DNA from: UBA2862 sp045637485
GTDB lineage: Bacteria; Bacillota; Clostridia; Christensenellales; Aristaeellaceae
Assembly: GCA_045637485.1 (NCBI GenBank)
Contig: JAZTZK010000285.1
Location: 1-10,364, forward strand
Length of the DNA stretch: 10,364 nucleotides
Direction: 5' to 3'
Each line of letters opens with the position of its first letter. The first letter of the stretch is position 1. Made by a program: the position numbers and the translations under genes. Under the pieces are notes generated by a model. That model was not told the origin of the DNA. It saw only the letters and a list, made by a program, of their open reading frames with translations, and searched no databases. This document shows positions 1-7,274 of this stretch, one piece after another.

Positions 1-1424
<1,424 letters not shown>

Positions 1425-1433
1425 CGGAATTTA

Positions 1434-1439
1434 CCTCCT
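1434..1439 (-). promoter_or_regulatory. Ribosome binding site fixing the TTG start of nifJ
   Basis: On the minus strand a perfect AGGAGG lies 9 nt upstream of TTG at 1424. The same frame has a TAA between the two, so translation must begin at or after this TTG. The next downstream residues already match the PFOR N-terminus, which supports TTG itself as the start. Confidence 0.85.
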
Positions 1440-1479
1440 TTTAGATATCTGTTGAGTATGGACCTAAACCATCGTTCTT

Positions 1480-1508
1480 ATTATAAATAATTGAGGTTAC
1501 AAAGTCAA
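1480..1508 (-). promoter_or_regulatory. Sigma-A-type promoter of nifJ
   Basis: Read on the minus strand, TTGACT (1503-1508) is followed after exactly 17 bp by TATAAT (1480-1485). This is a near-consensus housekeeping promoter and fits a highly expressed fermentation gene. Transcription should begin near 1473, giving a leader of roughly 50 nt before the TTG start. The left end of insertion element A is about 40 bp upstream of the -35 box, so the core promoter is intact. Confidence 0.8.
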
Positions 1509-1541
1509 GGGATTTGGAAATACTGATTTATCTTTGTAGAT

Positions 1542-1549
1542 GACATTGC
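1542..1549. repeat. Left target-site duplication of element A (GACATTGC)
   Basis: GACATTGC abuts the left terminal inverted repeat of element A and recurs exactly at 1737-1744 directly after its right end. Confidence 0.7.
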
Positions 1550-1736
1550 GTTACAGCTCAGCGTCCTGATTATTCAGAACCCCTCCGCCTCGCTTCGCTC
1601 AGCACCTCCCCTTTCAGGGGAGGCTTTTGGAGGTTGCCTCCCCTGAAAGTCCTAAAGGACTATCTTCGCGTCGGGGAGGTGGCCCCGCCACAGGCGGGGT
1701 CGGAGGGGTTCCACCGTGTCGACCCTGAGCTGTAAC
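1550..1736. mobile_element. MITE-like element A, 187 bp, with 16-bp terminal inverted repeats
   Basis: The ends are GTTACAGCTCAGCGTC (1550-1565) and the complement of GTTACAGCTCAGGGTC (1721-1736), matching at 15 of 16 positions. It is flanked on both sides by the 8-bp direct repeat GACATTGC (1542-1549 and 1737-1744), as expected for a target-site duplication. The interior carries no coding frame but many nested hairpins: AACCCCTCCG (1578-1587) pairs with 1701-1710, a perfect 14-bp stem joins 1611-1624 to 1636-1649, and CCCCGCC (1683-1689) pairs with 1693-1699. I infer a non-autonomous element mobilised by a transposase encoded elsewhere. The transposase family is not identifiable from these ends alone. 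Confidence 0.75.
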
Positions 1737-1745
1737 GACATTGCC
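1737..1745. repeat. Shared target repeat between elements A and B (GACATTGCC)
   Basis: These nine bases contain both the right duplication of element A (GACATTGC, 1737-1744) and the left duplication of element B (ACATTGCC, 1738-1745). The two insertions therefore used targets offset by one base. Confidence 0.7.
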
Positions 1746-1851
1746 GTTACCATTCACCCTTCAAGCCGATTGGCACATATCCGTAGCGGCGACCATTGCT
1801 CGCCATACATGCCTGTGGCGAGCAATGCTCGCCGCAAGGGTGAATGGTAAC
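1746..1851. mobile_element. MITE-like element B, 106 bp, with perfect 16-bp terminal inverted repeats
   Basis: The left end GTTACCATTCACCCTT (1746-1761) is the exact reverse complement of the right end (1836-1851). The element is bounded by ACATTGCC at 1738-1745 and 1852-1859. Inside, a 19-bp inner inverted repeat (1786-1804 with 1817-1835, one mismatch) directly continues the right terminal repeat, so the transcript could fold into one long hairpin with a 24-nt bulge (1762-1785) on the left arm and a 12-nt loop. There is no coding capacity. It shares the terminal GTTAC...GTAAC and the 8-bp duplication length with element A but not the rest of the sequence, so the two are probably related in mobilisation but different in type. 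Confidence 0.75.
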
Positions 1852-1859
1852 ACATTGCC
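1852..1859. repeat. Right target-site duplication of element B (ACATTGCC)
   Basis: ACATTGCC follows the right terminal repeat of element B exactly and equals 1738-1745. The rbsK -35 box begins 12 bp further on. Confidence 0.7.
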
Positions 1860-1870
1860 CGCTTTGGGGC

Positions 1871-1900
1871 TTGACAATGGTGGCTGATTGCCGGTAAAAT
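1871..1900 (+). promoter_or_regulatory. Sigma-A-type promoter of the ribokinase gene
   Basis: A consensus TTGACA (1871-1876) is followed after 18 bp by TAAAAT (1895-1900). Transcription should start near 1907, leaving a leader of about 47 nt. The leader contains the dyad CTCCG-TCGAT-CGGAG (1918-1932), which could be a small hairpin or a repressor operator placed between the promoter and the ribosome binding site GGAGG (1942-1946). Confidence 0.75.
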
Positions 1901-1953
1901 GATAAAGGAATGTTAAACTCCGTCGATCGGAGCATGATACTGGAGGACGCATT

Positions 1954-2856
1954 ATGAAAATACTGAACTTTGGATCGCTGAACGTGGACTATGTGTATTC
2001 CGTGGACTATTTCGTGCGCGCGGGGGAAACCCTGAAGGCCAATTCCCGCGAGGTGATACCGGGGGGCAAGGGGCTGAACCAGTCGGTTGCGCTGGCACGG
2101 GCCGGAGCGGAGGTTTACCACGCCGGCTGCATCGGCGCGGACGGCGCATTCCTGCGGGCGCTGCTGAATGAAAACGGCGTGAATACCGATCACCTTCGCA
2201 CCATCGACGGCATGCAGGGCCACACCATCATACAGGTGGACAGGAAGGGCGAGAACTGCATACTGCTCTACGGCGGCACCAACCGCTGCATCGGGGACAG
2301 CCAGATCGACGAGACGCTGGCCCACTTCGGTCCGGGCGACTGGCTGGTGCTGCAAAACGAGGTCAACAGCCTGCCCCGCATCGTGGACACGGCCTTCGCC
2401 CGGGGCATGAAGATCGTGCTGAACCCCTCGCCCTACGAGGAGAGCCTGAAGGCCGTGGACTTCGGCAAGCTGTCCTGGCTGCTGGTGAACGAGGTGGAGG
2501 CCTGCCAGTGCTCCGGCAGCGACGAGCCCGAGCGCGCCTGGGACGTACTGCACGCGCGCTACCCCGGCCTGTCGGTGCTGATCACCCTGGGCGGCGCGGG
2601 CAGCATTGCCCACGCCGTGACGCCGGAGGGCGTCCAAACCGTGCGCCAGCAGGCCTTCCGGGTCGAGGCGACGGACACCACGGCGGCGGGCGACACCTTC
2701 ACCGGCTACTTCATCGGCGGCCTGGCCGAGGGGCGTCCCCTGGCCGAGTGCATGCGCCGGGCGAGCATGGCCTCCGCCATCAGCGTCACCCGCATGGGCG
2801 CGGCGGTATCCATACCGAAGAAGGAAGATGTGGAGTCACAGCTGGCGGAGCGGTGA
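1954..2856 (+). CDS. rbsK: Ribokinase-type PfkB family carbohydrate kinase
   Basis: This cytoplasmic ATP-dependent sugar kinase is 300 aa, the usual length for ribokinases, and most likely phosphorylates ribose or a similar pentose at the terminal hydroxyl. Family signatures are all present: substrate-contacting GGKGLNQ at residues 37-43, LVNEVEA at 177-183 (the NxxE-type metal region), TLGGAGS at 211-217, and DTTAAGDTF at 241-249, where Asp247 is the catalytic base and AAGD forms the anion hole. The ATG at 1954 is preceded by GGAGG with 7-nt spacing and starts directly at the first beta strand (KILNFGSLNVDY). It is a single-gene unit with no ABC transporter or rbsD nearby, so the exact sugar is uncertain. 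PfkB kinases for other sugars or nucleosides look similar, but the closest fit is the RbsK branch. Confidence 0.85.
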   Translation: MKILNFGSLNVDYVYSVDYFVRAGETLKANSREVIPGGKGLNQSVALARAGAEVYHAGCIGADGAFLRALLNENGVNTDHLRTIDGMQGHTIIQVDRKGENCILLYGGTNRCIGDSQIDETLAHFGPGDWLVLQNEVNSLPRIVDTAFARGMKIVLNPSPYEESLKAVDFGKLSWLLVNEVEACQCSGSDEPERAWDVLHARYPGLSVLITLGGAGSIAHAVTPEGVQTVRQQAFRVEATDTTAAGDTFTGYFIGGLAEGRPLAECMRRASMASAISVTRMGAAVSIPKKEDVESQLAER

Positions 2857-2884
2857 CACAGGGATCCTTTGTATATTCAGCACA

Positions 2885-2911
2885 GCAGGGGCGCCGTTTC
2901 GGCGCCCCTGC
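2885..2911. terminator. Hairpin between convergent rbsK and DUF2284 genes
   Basis: A perfect 12-bp GC-rich stem (GCAGGGGCGCCG, 2885-2896, with 2900-2911) closes a TTT loop. It lies 28 nt after the rbsK stop and 22 nt after the DUF2284 stop on the other strand. Neither side has a clear run of T residues, so it is a probable bidirectional terminator without the canonical U-tract. Confidence 0.6.
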
Positions 2912-2933
2912 ATCCCATAAAACCCATTTCTGT

Positions 2934-3473
2934 CTATTCCAGCAAAAAGCAGCTGGTGTACGCGATGGACTGGGGGCCGTAGTAATACCCCAGGCCATTG
3001 GCCTTGCAGGTGTCCATCACCACCAGGCCGCAGGCCTCCATCGACGAGACGCGCTTGTCCGGGAAGCGGCAGGGCGCGTCGGGGTAGGTGCATTCCTTGC
3101 AGCGGGTACAGGTGCCCGCGCCCAGGGCCAGCAGCCCGGGCCACTGCTCCAGCAGCTTTTCATGCAGCGCGTTGAAGTGCGCCTTGTGGGTGGCCTCGGC
3201 CTCCATCATGCCCTCGAAATCCATGGAATCCTCCACCTCGCCCACGGTCTGCACCAGTATGCCCCGGCTGTACTGCGCGAATCGCTGCCTCAAGTCCTCC
3301 AGCTCCCCGCAGGCGGGGGGACAGCTCCAGTTTTTGCCATAGGCGCGACAGGTGTTCGCGCTGCACATGGCCCGCACCTCGTCCTTCAATTCCAAAGTCG
3401 CCACGTCCAGCGGCGCGCTGTGGGTGAACCCCGCCTCCGCGGCCATCGCCGCCAGCTCTTCCATATTCAGCAT
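2934..3473 (-). CDS. DUF2284 family Cys-rich metal-binding protein
   Basis: This 179-aa soluble protein belongs to the DUF2284 group of predicted metal-binding proteins, of unknown biochemical role. It has 11 cysteines in ordered clusters. The first is C37-x4-C42-x8-C51-x3-C55, including the family hallmark NWSCPPACG. The second is C122-x2-C125-x2-C128-x6-C135 followed by P, like an iron-sulfur site. C148, C156 and C175 are additional. No membrane segment or signal peptide is seen. A longer frame reaches 3506 and overlaps the upstream gene, but GGGGAGG (3481-3487) with 7-nt spacing selects ATG 3473. It lies 16 nt after the RACo-like gene on the same strand, so the two form an operon. I infer an electron-transfer or metal-centre role linked to that activator; this is not demonstrated. 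Confidence 0.82.
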   Translation of the reverse strand: MLNMEELAAMAAEAGFTHSAPLDVATLELKDEVRAMCSANTCRAYGKNWSCPPACGELEDLRQRFAQYSRGILVQTVGEVEDSMDFEGMMEAEATHKAHFNALHEKLLEQWPGLLALGAGTCTRCKECTYPDAPCRFPDKRVSSMEACGLVVMDTCKANGLGYYYGPQSIAYTSCFLLE

Positions 3474-3489
3474 GACAAGACCTCCCCGT

Positions 3490-5196
3490 TCAATCCTCGT
3501 CCTCAAAGTTCAGCTGCTCCACAAACTCGTCCTGGAATTCGGGCAGCGTTGCCAGCTCCAGGAATTCGGTGGTCCGGGCCAGCGTCTCGGCCTCGGCCCA
3601 GGCCCCGGCGTCCGTCAGCGCCAGCTTCGCCCCCGCACCGGCTGCATTGCCCATCGGCAGGATCTTCCGCCGCAGCCCGACGGGAATCAGCCCGATGGCG
3701 CAGGCGCTGTCCGGGTCGATGTAGTTGCCGAAGGCCCCGGCGATGTTCACCTCTTCGACGTCCTCCAGCGTCACGCCCATGCGTTCGGCCATCAGCCGCA
3801 GCCCCGCGGCCATGGCCGCCTTCGCCAGCTGCACCTCCCGCACGTCCTTCTGGGTCAGGTAGATGCCGGTATCCCCGATGTCGCAGCGGTCCCCCGCCGC
3901 CAGTCGGCCGGTGCCGTCCATTTCGCCGGATTCCAGCAGCGCCGCCACCAGGTCCACCAGGCCGGAGCCGCAGATGCCCTTCGCCGGGCCCTCGCCGATG
4001 ACGTGCCAGCGCAGCGCGCCGTCCTCCAGCCATGCGTGATCAATGGCTCCGTCCGCGCCTCGCATGCCGCAGGTGATCTTCGCGCCCTCAAAGGCCGGGC
4101 CGGCGGCGGTGGAGCAGGCGACGCGGCGGCGCCGGTTGCCCAGCACCAGCTCGCCGTTGGTGCCGATGTCGATCATCAGGGTCAGCTTCTCCCGGCGCAG
4201 CCAGTCGCCGCTGAGCAGGCAGGCCACGGTATCCGCGCCCACGAAGCCGCCGATCACCGGCAGCATGAACAGCAGCGCCTCCGGGTTCGCCCCGATGCCC
4301 CACTCCGACGCGCGCAGCGTCAGCGGCTGGCTCAGGGTGGGGTTGTAGGGGGCCTTCACCAGCGAATCCGGCCCGATGCCCAGGAACAGGTGGTGCATGG
4401 CGGTGTTTCCCGCAATGGAAATGGCGTACACCCGCCGCCGGGGCACGCCCGCCCTCTGGCACATCTTTCCCAGCATGGCGTCGATAGCAGACCTGGCGCA
4501 GGCGGACAGGGCCTCAACGCCGTTTTGCAGCGCGTAGTCGGCCCGGGAGATCACGTCGCCGCCGTACTGGGCCTGGGGGTTGCGCGCGCCGACGGCCAAG
4601 GCCACACTCCGGTCGTTGACGTGGATCAGGTACCCGGCGATGGACGTGGTGCCCAGGTCGAAGGCCGCCATGTACAGCTGGGGCTCATAATCACAGATCT
4701 CCAGTACCCGGCCTTCGGCGACGACGACCCACACCTCGCCCTTCCGCGCCCTCAGCAGGCTGCCCAGCGACGCGCACAGCCGGGGGTTGGGCTCGGTGAC
4801 AGGAATGCCCACGCCCTTCAGCGCGTTCACCAGCCGCGTCCAGTCGGCGGAGCTCTCGCCCCTGGGGCAGGGCGGCACGGTCACGCCCACGACCTTCACG
4901 ATGGGATTCCATTTGCCTGAGATCGCCTCGGCCTCGGTCAGCACCCGCAGCGCGCCGCGCTTGCCCGAGGCCCGGACCTCCATGTCGCCGTTCACCGGCA
5001 CCTGGCACATCAGCGCCTTCCGCCACTCGGCCTCCCCCGCGCCCCGGACCTCGCAGCGGCACTTGCCGCAGATGCCCCGGCCCCCGCAGGGCGCGTCCGC
5101 CTCCAGCCGGGCCGCGATCCGCGCCTGAAGCAGCGTCGCCCCCGCCGCCACGCGCGCCTCGCGCTCTTCGTCGATGAATCGAACCGTGTATTCCAT
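3490..5196 (-). CDS. RACo-like [2Fe-2S] ASKHA protein (DUF4445), putative reductive activator of corrinoid proteins
   Basis: The 568-aa protein has a ferredoxin-like N-terminus and an ASKHA (actin/Hsp70-like ATPase) C-terminal body, the architecture of RACo and RamA-like activators. Those proteins use ATP and an Fe-S cluster to reduce inactive Co(II) corrinoids back to Co(I) in methyltransferase systems. Cluster ligands are C37-x5-C43-x2-C46-x17-C64 (CGGRGICGKC). Nucleotide-binding motifs are FDLGTTS at 179-185 (phosphate 1), MIDIGTNGE near 341-349 (phosphate 2) and NIAGAFG at 484-490 (adenosine). ATG 5196 has GGGAGG (5202-5207) at 5-nt spacing; a TTG at 5217 would extend it by 7 residues but lies upstream of that site. 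The downstream partner is DUF2284. No corrinoid protein or methyltransferase is present in the window, so its target is unknown. Family assignment is firm and substrate is inference. Confidence 0.88.
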   Translation of the reverse strand: MEYTVRFIDEEREARVAAGATLLQARIAARLEADAPCGGRGICGKCRCEVRGAGEAEWRKALMCQVPVNGDMEVRASGKRGALRVLTEAEAISGKWNPIVKVVGVTVPPCPRGESSADWTRLVNALKGVGIPVTEPNPRLCASLGSLLRARKGEVWVVVAEGRVLEICDYEPQLYMAAFDLGTTSIAGYLIHVNDRSVALAVGARNPQAQYGGDVISRADYALQNGVEALSACARSAIDAMLGKMCQRAGVPRRRVYAISIAGNTAMHHLFLGIGPDSLVKAPYNPTLSQPLTLRASEWGIGANPEALLFMLPVIGGFVGADTVACLLSGDWLRREKLTLMIDIGTNGELVLGNRRRRVACSTAAGPAFEGAKITCGMRGADGAIDHAWLEDGALRWHVIGEGPAKGICGSGLVDLVAALLESGEMDGTGRLAAGDRCDIGDTGIYLTQKDVREVQLAKAAMAAGLRLMAERMGVTLEDVEEVNIAGAFGNYIDPDSACAIGLIPVGLRRKILPMGNAAGAGAKLALTDAGAWAEAETLARTTEFLELATLPEFQDEFVEQLNFEDED

Positions 5197-5245
5197 ACCG
5201 GCCTCCCGTGAAATCAATTTAAAACTAAATACTTTTCATAATCCT

Positions 5246-5274
5246 ATTTTAACCGATTTTTGAGCGGGACGCAA
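5246..5274 (-). promoter_or_regulatory. Probable promoter of the RACo-DUF2284 operon
   Basis: On the minus strand TTGCGT (5269-5274) is followed after 17 bp by TAAAAT (5246-5251), in a locally AT-rich stretch about 50 bp upstream of ATG 5196. The -35 box matches consensus only at TTG, so strength is uncertain. Confidence 0.55.
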
Positions 5275-5302
5275 CAGGGAAATGCGGCAAAAGCGAAGGA
5301 AA

Positions 5303-5337
5303 GCCTCCCTCGCGCCGTTTTTTCGGCGTGGGGAGGC
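5303..5337 (-). terminator. Probable terminator of the toxin-antitoxin operon
   Basis: GCCTCCC (5303-5309) pairs with GGGAGGC (5331-5337), and inner GCGCCG/CGGCG bases extend the stem with a small bulge around a T-rich loop. Read on the minus strand, the stem is followed by TTTCCTTCGCTTTT, a broken T-rich tract. It lies about 100 bp downstream of the antitoxin stop and just upstream of the RACo promoter, separating the two units. Confidence 0.55.
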
Positions 5338-5357
5338 CTTCGGGTTGCTTCATTCGT

Positions 5358-5438
5358 TCACTCTGCCAGCATCACAAGACTGTCGTCCTCCGGTAGCTTG
5401 ATGATTGCATCCGGAAGGAGGCTTAAGCTTATTAAGCC
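5358..5438 (-). pseudogene. Coding-like stretch in frame after the antitoxin stop codon
   Basis: Continuing past the TGA of the YgiT gene in the same frame gives 26 further codons ending at a second TGA (5360-5358). The residues DAIIKLPEDDSLVMLAE look protein-like, but there is no good start codon before the segment. It could be a remnant of a longer gene, a readthrough extension, or chance in GC-rich DNA. I do not recognise it. Confidence 0.25.
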
Positions 5439-5666
5439 TCACGCCACCCTGGAATAGTCCGTCACAGACAACTCCTGCATCCGGCTCTTGGCCTCACTGG
5501 TGATCTGCTCCAGTTTTTCCATGACGCTGTCCGAATAATACTTTGCCCCGCACTGTTCACATTCTTCACAGGGTACGTTTTTCACGATCAGAATACATCC
5601 CTTGTAGTTTGCCAGAAAAGTATCCATGCTCGGCTTAACGGTTTTGCATTTACAGAACATGCACAT
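5439..5666 (-). CDS. YgiT-type zinc-finger antitoxin (MqsA N-terminal-like)
   Basis: This 75-aa protein matches YgiT-type zinc-finger domains found with small toxins. Two CxxC knuckles are visible, C2-x2-C5 and C36-x2-C39 (CEQCGAKYYSD), with the conserved strand ILIVKNVPCEEC between them and the family-typical end VTDYSRVA. Unlike E. coli MqsA it has no helix-turn-helix domain, so if it autoregulates it must do so differently or with its partner. ATG 5666 begins one base after the toxin stop. Its AGGAGG is embedded in the last toxin codons with 7-nt spacing, so translation is probably coupled. By analogy with mqsRA-type loci it should bind and neutralise the DUF4258 protein. The pairing is well supported; activity is inferred. 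Confidence 0.82.
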   Translation of the reverse strand: MCMFCKCKTVKPSMDTFLANYKGCILIVKNVPCEECEQCGAKYYSDSVMEKLEQITSEAKSRMQELSVTDYSRVA

Positions 5667-5667
5667 A

Positions 5668-5976
5668 TCATTTCCTCCTCGTCCTCAGGTCGGCTTCAAA
5701 TTTCAAAGTATTCGGAATATACACAGTCACGATATACAGCTTTTCCCCGTCGCTTCCGACGACTGTATGAATCGTCCGGTCATCCATGGCATATCCGAAT
5801 ACGAGGCTGCACGGGTATGGAAAGGCATCAGAATAATCTTCAATGATTTCTCCTTCTTCGATACAGCGAAGCACGTCCGCCCTGCTGATATCGCGTTCAA
5901 TCATCTGTTTGGCGCAATGATTTGTCCATTGTATCTTGTGCGCTGCTGCCAGTTTTCTGATTTCATCCATCGCCAT
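5668..5976 (-). CDS. DUF4258 family putative toxin
   Basis: This 102-aa protein carries the DUF4258 pattern: IQWTNHCAKQMIERDIS (residues 16-31), CIEEGEIIEDYSD (38-50), PYPCSLVFGY (53-62), IHTVVG (69-74), YIVTVYIP (81-88) and the end LRTRRK. In this family such proteins are encoded next to YgiT-type antitoxins and are predicted toxins, probably acting on RNA or translation; the mechanism is not established. His20, Arg28 and His70 are candidate functional residues by position. The ATG at 5976 has AGGAAAGG (5984-5991) at 7-nt spacing, and a TTG one codon earlier is less likely. The toxin-first order matches mqsRA and higBA loci. Confidence 0.82.
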   Translation of the reverse strand: MAMDEIRKLAAAHKIQWTNHCAKQMIERDISRADVLRCIEEGEIIEDYSDAFPYPCSLVFGYAMDDRTIHTVVGSDGEKLYIVTVYIPNTLKFEADLRTRRK

Positions 5977-6014
5977 CAAACAGCCTTTCCTGTTGTGTGC
6001 ATCTTTTCATTTCC

Positions 6015-6043
6015 ATTATATGCAGATATGCCGGAAATAGCAA
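6015..6043 (-). promoter_or_regulatory. Promoter of the DUF4258-YgiT operon with repeated ATATGC boxes
   Basis: On the minus strand TTGCTA (6038-6043) is followed after exactly 17 bp by TATAAT (6015-6020). The -10/spacer region contains a direct repeat of ATATGC on the plus strand (6018-6023 and 6026-6031, period 8 bp) overlapping the -10 box. This could be an operator for toxin-antitoxin autoregulation. Confidence 0.72.
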
Positions 6044-6106
6044 GGGTAAATTTATGCAGGAACAGCAAGGCAGCTGTTGCCATAGCTTTATTTTCCCATT
6101 CCCCCC

Positions 6107-6135
6107 TTGAATTTCCCCGCCAAACGATGTATTAT
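6107..6135 (+). promoter_or_regulatory. Promoter of the galM-phosphatase operon
   Basis: TTGAAT (6107-6112) and TATTAT (6130-6135) are separated by 17 bp in an AT-rich stretch. The expected transcript starts near 6142 and has a leader of about 50 nt. Confidence 0.65.
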
Positions 6136-6152
6136 ATAGTAAGAGATAATAT

Positions 6153-6175
6153 GCCCTGCGGCTTGCCCGCGGGGC
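6153..6175 (+). promoter_or_regulatory. Leader hairpin just upstream of the galM ribosome binding site
   Basis: GCCCTGCGG (6153-6161) can pair with CCGCGGGGC (6167-6175) through nine base pairs including one T-G, around a 5-nt loop. It ends 5 nt before AGGAAG (6181-6186), which is 8 nt from the galM ATG. It might stabilise the mRNA 5' end or tune translation. No known riboswitch is recognised. Confidence 0.4.
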
Positions 6176-6194
6176 GTGAAAGGAAGTAATAACC

Positions 6195-7271
6195 ATGAGC
6201 ATCGTGAAGAAGAGCTTTGGTAAACTGCCCGACGGGCGCGAGGCCGATTTGTATGTTCTGACCAACCGTTCCGGCGCTTCGGTGGAGATCACCAACTACG
6301 GCGGCATCATCCGGGCCATCAACGTGCCGGACAAGGCCGGGAAGATCGGCAATGTGGTGCTGGGCTACAACGACGTGGCGGGCTACTGCCCCACCAAGGG
6401 CTACCTGGGCGCGCTGATCGGCCGCGTGGGCAATCGTATCGCCAACGGCGAGTGCGAGCTGAACGGCGTCAAGCTGACCCTGGCGAAGAACGAGAAGGGC
6501 ATCACCCACCTGCACGGCGGCAACGAGGGCTTCAACGTGAAGCTGTGGGACGTGACCCCCATTGAGGGCATCTGCGAGGATTTGCTGATCCTGAAGTACG
6601 TCAGTCCCGACGGCGAGGAGGGCTATCCCGGCGAGCTGAAGGTCATGGTCACCTACACCTTCACCGACGAGAACGAGCTGCTGATCCGCTACGAGGCCGT
6701 CAGCGACAAGGACACGCTGTGCAACCTGACCAACCACACCTATTTCAACCTGAACGGCGAGGCCGGCGGCAGGAGCATCGAAGACCACATCTTCGAGATG
6801 AACTGCGATACCTTCACCGTGGTGGACGAGCGCTGCATCCCCACCGGCGAACAGCGCGACGTGACCGGCACGCCCTTCGACCTGCGCCAGCCCACGCGGG
6901 TGGGCGACAGCCTGGCCCTGACCGACAGCGACGAGCAGCTGGGCTTCGGCGGCGGCATCGACCACAACTTCAACATCAACGACTACGAGGCCGGTCTGCG
7001 CTTCGCCGCCGAGGTCACCGACCCCGAGTCCGGCCGCGTGATGGACGTGTTCACCGACATGCCCGCCGTGCAACTGTACTGCGCAAACTCCCTGAAGGGC
7101 GTCAACCCCGGCGCCTCAGGCCGCGTGTACGGCAAGCGGGAGGGCTTCTGCCTGGAGACCCAGTTCGCCCCGGATTCCATCAACCACCCCGAGTTCATCG
7201 ACAGCGTGCTCCACGCCGGTGAGAAGTATGACTTCACCACCATCTTCACCTTCGATATCGCCGAGGAATAA
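6195..7271 (+). CDS. galM: Aldose 1-epimerase (galactose mutarotase)
   Basis: This enzyme interconverts the alpha and beta anomers of D-galactose or D-glucose in the cytoplasm, feeding the Leloir pathway. The 358-aa length is normal for bacterial GalM, and no signal peptide is seen. Known active-site positions are all present: Arg81 in GRVGNRIANG, His107 in HLHGGNEGF, catalytic acid His181 in TNHTYFNLNG, Asp256 in GIDHNF, and catalytic base Glu321 in CLETQFAPDSINHP. The ATG at 6195 is preceded by AGGAAG with 8-nt spacing. It is the first gene of a two-gene operon, and its last codons contain the ribosome binding site of the phosphatase gene 3 nt downstream. No galK, galT or galE is in the window, so a general mutarotase role is likely. 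Confidence 0.94.
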   Translation: MSIVKKSFGKLPDGREADLYVLTNRSGASVEITNYGGIIRAINVPDKAGKIGNVVLGYNDVAGYCPTKGYLGALIGRVGNRIANGECELNGVKLTLAKNEKGITHLHGGNEGFNVKLWDVTPIEGICEDLLILKYVSPDGEEGYPGELKVMVTYTFTDENELLIRYEAVSDKDTLCNLTNHTYFNLNGEAGGRSIEDHIFEMNCDTFTVVDERCIPTGEQRDVTGTPFDLRQPTRVGDSLALTDSDEQLGFGGGIDHNFNINDYEAGLRFAAEVTDPESGRVMDVFTDMPAVQLYCANSLKGVNPGASGRVYGKREGFCLETQFAPDSINHPEFIDSVLHAGEKYDFTTIFTFDIAEE

Positions 7272-7274
7272 GCC

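Noticed and set aside
1550..1851. Possible CRISPR array or tRNA in the nifJ-rbsK gap
   Set aside because: The repeats are two pairs of terminal inverted repeats with short target duplications, not regularly spaced direct repeats. No cloverleaf with TTCRA-type arm was seen.
1747..2637. 296-aa minus-strand frame
   Set aside because: Antisense to rbsK and running into insertion element B; no domain signature is visible.
2508..4001. 497-aa plus-strand frame
   Set aside because: It overlaps the end of rbsK in another frame and then runs antisense to DUF2284 and RACo, with Arg/Pro/Ala-rich composition typical of a shadow.
3352..4920. 522-aa plus-strand frame
   Set aside because: Antisense to the RACo-like gene, which has clear motifs on the minus strand.
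5626..6189. 187-aa plus-strand frame opposite the toxin
   Set aside because: Antisense to DUF4258, with no ribosome binding site or family pattern.
6132..7073. 313-aa minus-strand frame
   Set aside because: Antisense to galM, whose catalytic residues are all on the plus strand.
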